Assembly (NCBI GenBank): GCA_049999725.1
Contig: JBNGIS010034036.1
Location: 1 to 20,930, forward strand
Length of the DNA stretch: 20,930 nucleotides
Reading direction: 5' to 3'
From: Haplomitrium mnioides
Taxonomy: Eukaryota > Marchantiophyta > Haplomitriopsida > Calobryales
Shown: positions 19,739-20,930 of the stretch, piece after piece
Layout: every line of letters begins with the position of its first letter
Position numbering within the stretch: the first letter of the stretch is position 1
Translations under genes and position numbers: made by a program
The notes under the pieces: model-generated
Told to the model about the DNA's origin: nothing
The model's input: only the letters and a program-made list of their open reading frames with translations
The model's database searches: none

Positions 19739-20095
19739 ATAACCGCTACTTTGAACTAGGAACCACTACTGAGTTCTTGTTTCACTTGGCAGTCGAAATT
19801 TGTTTTTTGAAGATTTGGCATTCAAAAACATCAAATTTAAGACTAAAATCTTCTTTTCGAAAAAAAAATATTTTTTATGAACAAAAAATGCATATTTTCC
19901 ATTTAGATTATATTTCAAATATTTTATTTAGAAAGAAAACTTAAAAAGCAAACATTTTGGTTATTCGAATATTTTGAAAAACCTTGACACTATTGTAAAT
20001 AAATTAAATTCAACAAAAAGGAAATAAAATATATATCTTTCGATAAAAAAAAGTACAGGAAACCCTAAATGTCTATTCAGATAAGGACTTTAAAC
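19739..20095. other. AT-rich non-coding DNA right of the array
   Basis: This is about 350 bp of A/T-rich sequence with many homopolymer runs and no supported frame. AAACCCTAAA (20060-20069) is a telo-box-like motif on the plus strand. Confidence 0.5.
20060..20069 (+). promoter_or_regulatory. Telo-box-like motif
   Basis: AAACCCTAAA matches the plant telo-box. It is a single copy, opposite in orientation to the one at 5824-5834, about 320 bp from the right end of the array. There is no tandem telomere sequence. Confidence 0.3.
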
Positions 20096-20099
20096 CTGA

Positions 20100-20458
20100 C
20101 TTGGAGCATTGTAGCCAACATAGTCTATGCAAGCATAGACTCCAAACCAGAACCGTAAAGCCTATGCACGCATAGACTCCGAACAAGAATCCTTAATCCT
20201 CTGCTTGCTTTAACTCTGAACAAGAACAACGAAGCCATGCACGCATGGACTTTCAACTAGAATGCTACAGCAAAAACACTCCAAGCGTCTAAAGAAGAAC
20301 CCTACAGCCTATGCAAGCATGGACATTGAACCGGAACCCTTTGACAAAAGGGTGTCGGGACTCTGAACAACAACTGCAGAGCTTAAGCGTGCAGGGAAAC
20401 CGAACAAGAACTACAAAGCCTTAATGCGCAAAGACACTAAACAATGTGCAAAGACTCC
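20100..20458. repeat. 37-bp tandem repeat with palindromic cores, about 9 units
   Basis: Equivalent positions fall at 20133, 20170, 20207, 20243, 20317, 20354, 20391 and 20428, i.e. on a 37-bp grid with one base of slippage. The unit carries GCATAGACTCCGAACAAGAA and then CCTACAGCCTATGCA. Unit borders form inverted repeats. The best is AGTCTATGC-AA-GCATAGACT at 20122-20141, with perfect 9-bp arms. Units decay to the right. There is no similarity to the 50-51 bp array. Confidence 0.85.
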
Positions 20459-20655
20459 ACATTATTCTGAGATTAGAAATTGAGTTCAAACCATTCTTGG
20501 ACTATCAAAAGGGTCAACTTATTCTTAGGGGAAATAAATCGAATCTTGATGAAAAGACTTGTAGTAAATTGAAAGAGCAACAAGATGAAAGTTTTGCCAA
20601 AAAATATTTAGAAAAAATAAATTTTATTATTGCGAAAAATAGTACAAACACGTCC

Positions 20656-20925
20656 TCAGACTCTCCCCTCTTCCGGAGGAACTATCTCATCTAAATCTAC
20701 TGGCTGAGCATCTGCAGCCGCTAGAGAATCCTGACGAGACTTTCCAGTCCCCGATATCACTACAGAGTCACCAGAGGCACCTGCAGTACCCAGAGGAACA
20801 GGTTCCTTGTGGCACGCAAATACTATTTGTGACTCAGTCACATCGGATAGCAAGGAAGCCATCTCCAAACCCCTTTGATAAATATAGATAGACTGACGTC
20901 TATCATATTCCACGGCGATGCAATT
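20656..20925 (-). CDS. Unrecognised coding-like frame near the right edge, probable last exon
   Basis: The frame is open from 20925 to a TGA at 20656. The only ATG is internal at 20862 (68 codons to the stop), and a GTG stands near the start. The sequence reads like protein: YDRRQSIYIYQRGLEMASLL, then SDVTESQIVFACHKEPVPLG, a Gly/Ser/Thr-rich linker and an acidic end VDLDEIVPPEEGRV. Third positions and composition differ from the AT-rich flank. It is probably the terminal exon of a gene entering from the right, with an acceptor such as ATGATAG near 20900. A transposon-encoded gag-like tail is an alternative. I recognise no domain. Confidence 0.38.
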   Translation of the reverse strand, partial: NCIAVEYDRRQSIYIYQRGLEMASLLSDVTESQIVFACHKEPVPLGTAGASGDSVVISGTGKSRQDSLAAADAQPVDLDEIVPPEEGRV

Positions 20926-20930
20926 TCACA

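Noticed and set aside
20446-20694. Plus-strand frame of 82 codons
   Set aside because: It starts at a GTG inside the last 37-bp repeat unit, is Lys/Asn-rich as expected from AT-rich DNA, and overlaps the more convincing minus-strand frame.
1-20930. tRNA or rRNA genes
   Set aside because: No cloverleaf or conserved rRNA core was found. The only tRNA-like hint is the weak SINE-like head at about 950-1045.

Overview
The window reads as nuclear DNA of a land plant. The evidence is short spliced exons with GT-AG introns of 104-174 bp, an N-terminal domain matching the plant NAD(P)H-hydrate epimerase / pyridoxine-phosphate oxidase fusion protein, and a tiny spliced membrane protein of a type I associate with land plants. 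The intron style and AT-rich intergenic DNA would suit a moss or other seedless plant, but the species is not resolved. Three runs of N mark assembly gaps.

Left part (1-6.3 kb): gene-bearing DNA. An unrecognised minus-strand frame runs off the left edge (1-271). Five exons of a NAXE-type gene (1279-2633, minus) follow. Its C-terminal part, including any PPOX half, is not visible. From 3.0 to 4.3 kb there are two decayed coding-like frames, one on each strand. A clearly spliced two-exon gene for a 72-residue cysteine-rich membrane protein lies at 4615-4963 (minus). It is split by an intron and so is not found as a single open frame. From 5 to 6.3 kb there is AT-rich intergenic DNA, ending in small unrelated tandem repeats (30 bp x2, 33 bp x3).

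Centre (about 6.36-19.74 kb): one continuous satellite-type tandem array of about 13.4 kb, roughly 260 units of 50-51 bp. The plus strand is strongly purine-rich and each unit normally carries a single CpG inside an ACGT core. The array has recognisable domains. 6.6-7.5 kb is homogeneous 51-bp units with the CpG intact. 8-12.4 kb is mixed unit classes with higher-order duplication. 12.4-14.5 kb holds a 50-bp class and a 63-bp derivative repeated three times. 14.5-19.74 kb is mixed units with paralogous segments. The long apparent reading frames of 17-residue repeats on the minus strand are a by-product of a unit length divisible by three.

Right part (19.74-20.93 kb): AT-rich DNA, then a second, unrelated tandem repeat of 37-bp period (about 9 units, 20.10-20.46 kb) whose units carry near-palindromic CTATGC/GCATAG cores. 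Last is an unrecognised minus-strand coding-like frame reaching the right edge.

The recognisable genes are a metabolite-repair enzyme and a small membrane protein. Nothing indicates that they work together. The notable object is the satellite array and what its unit classes, CpG state and gap edges say about its history.
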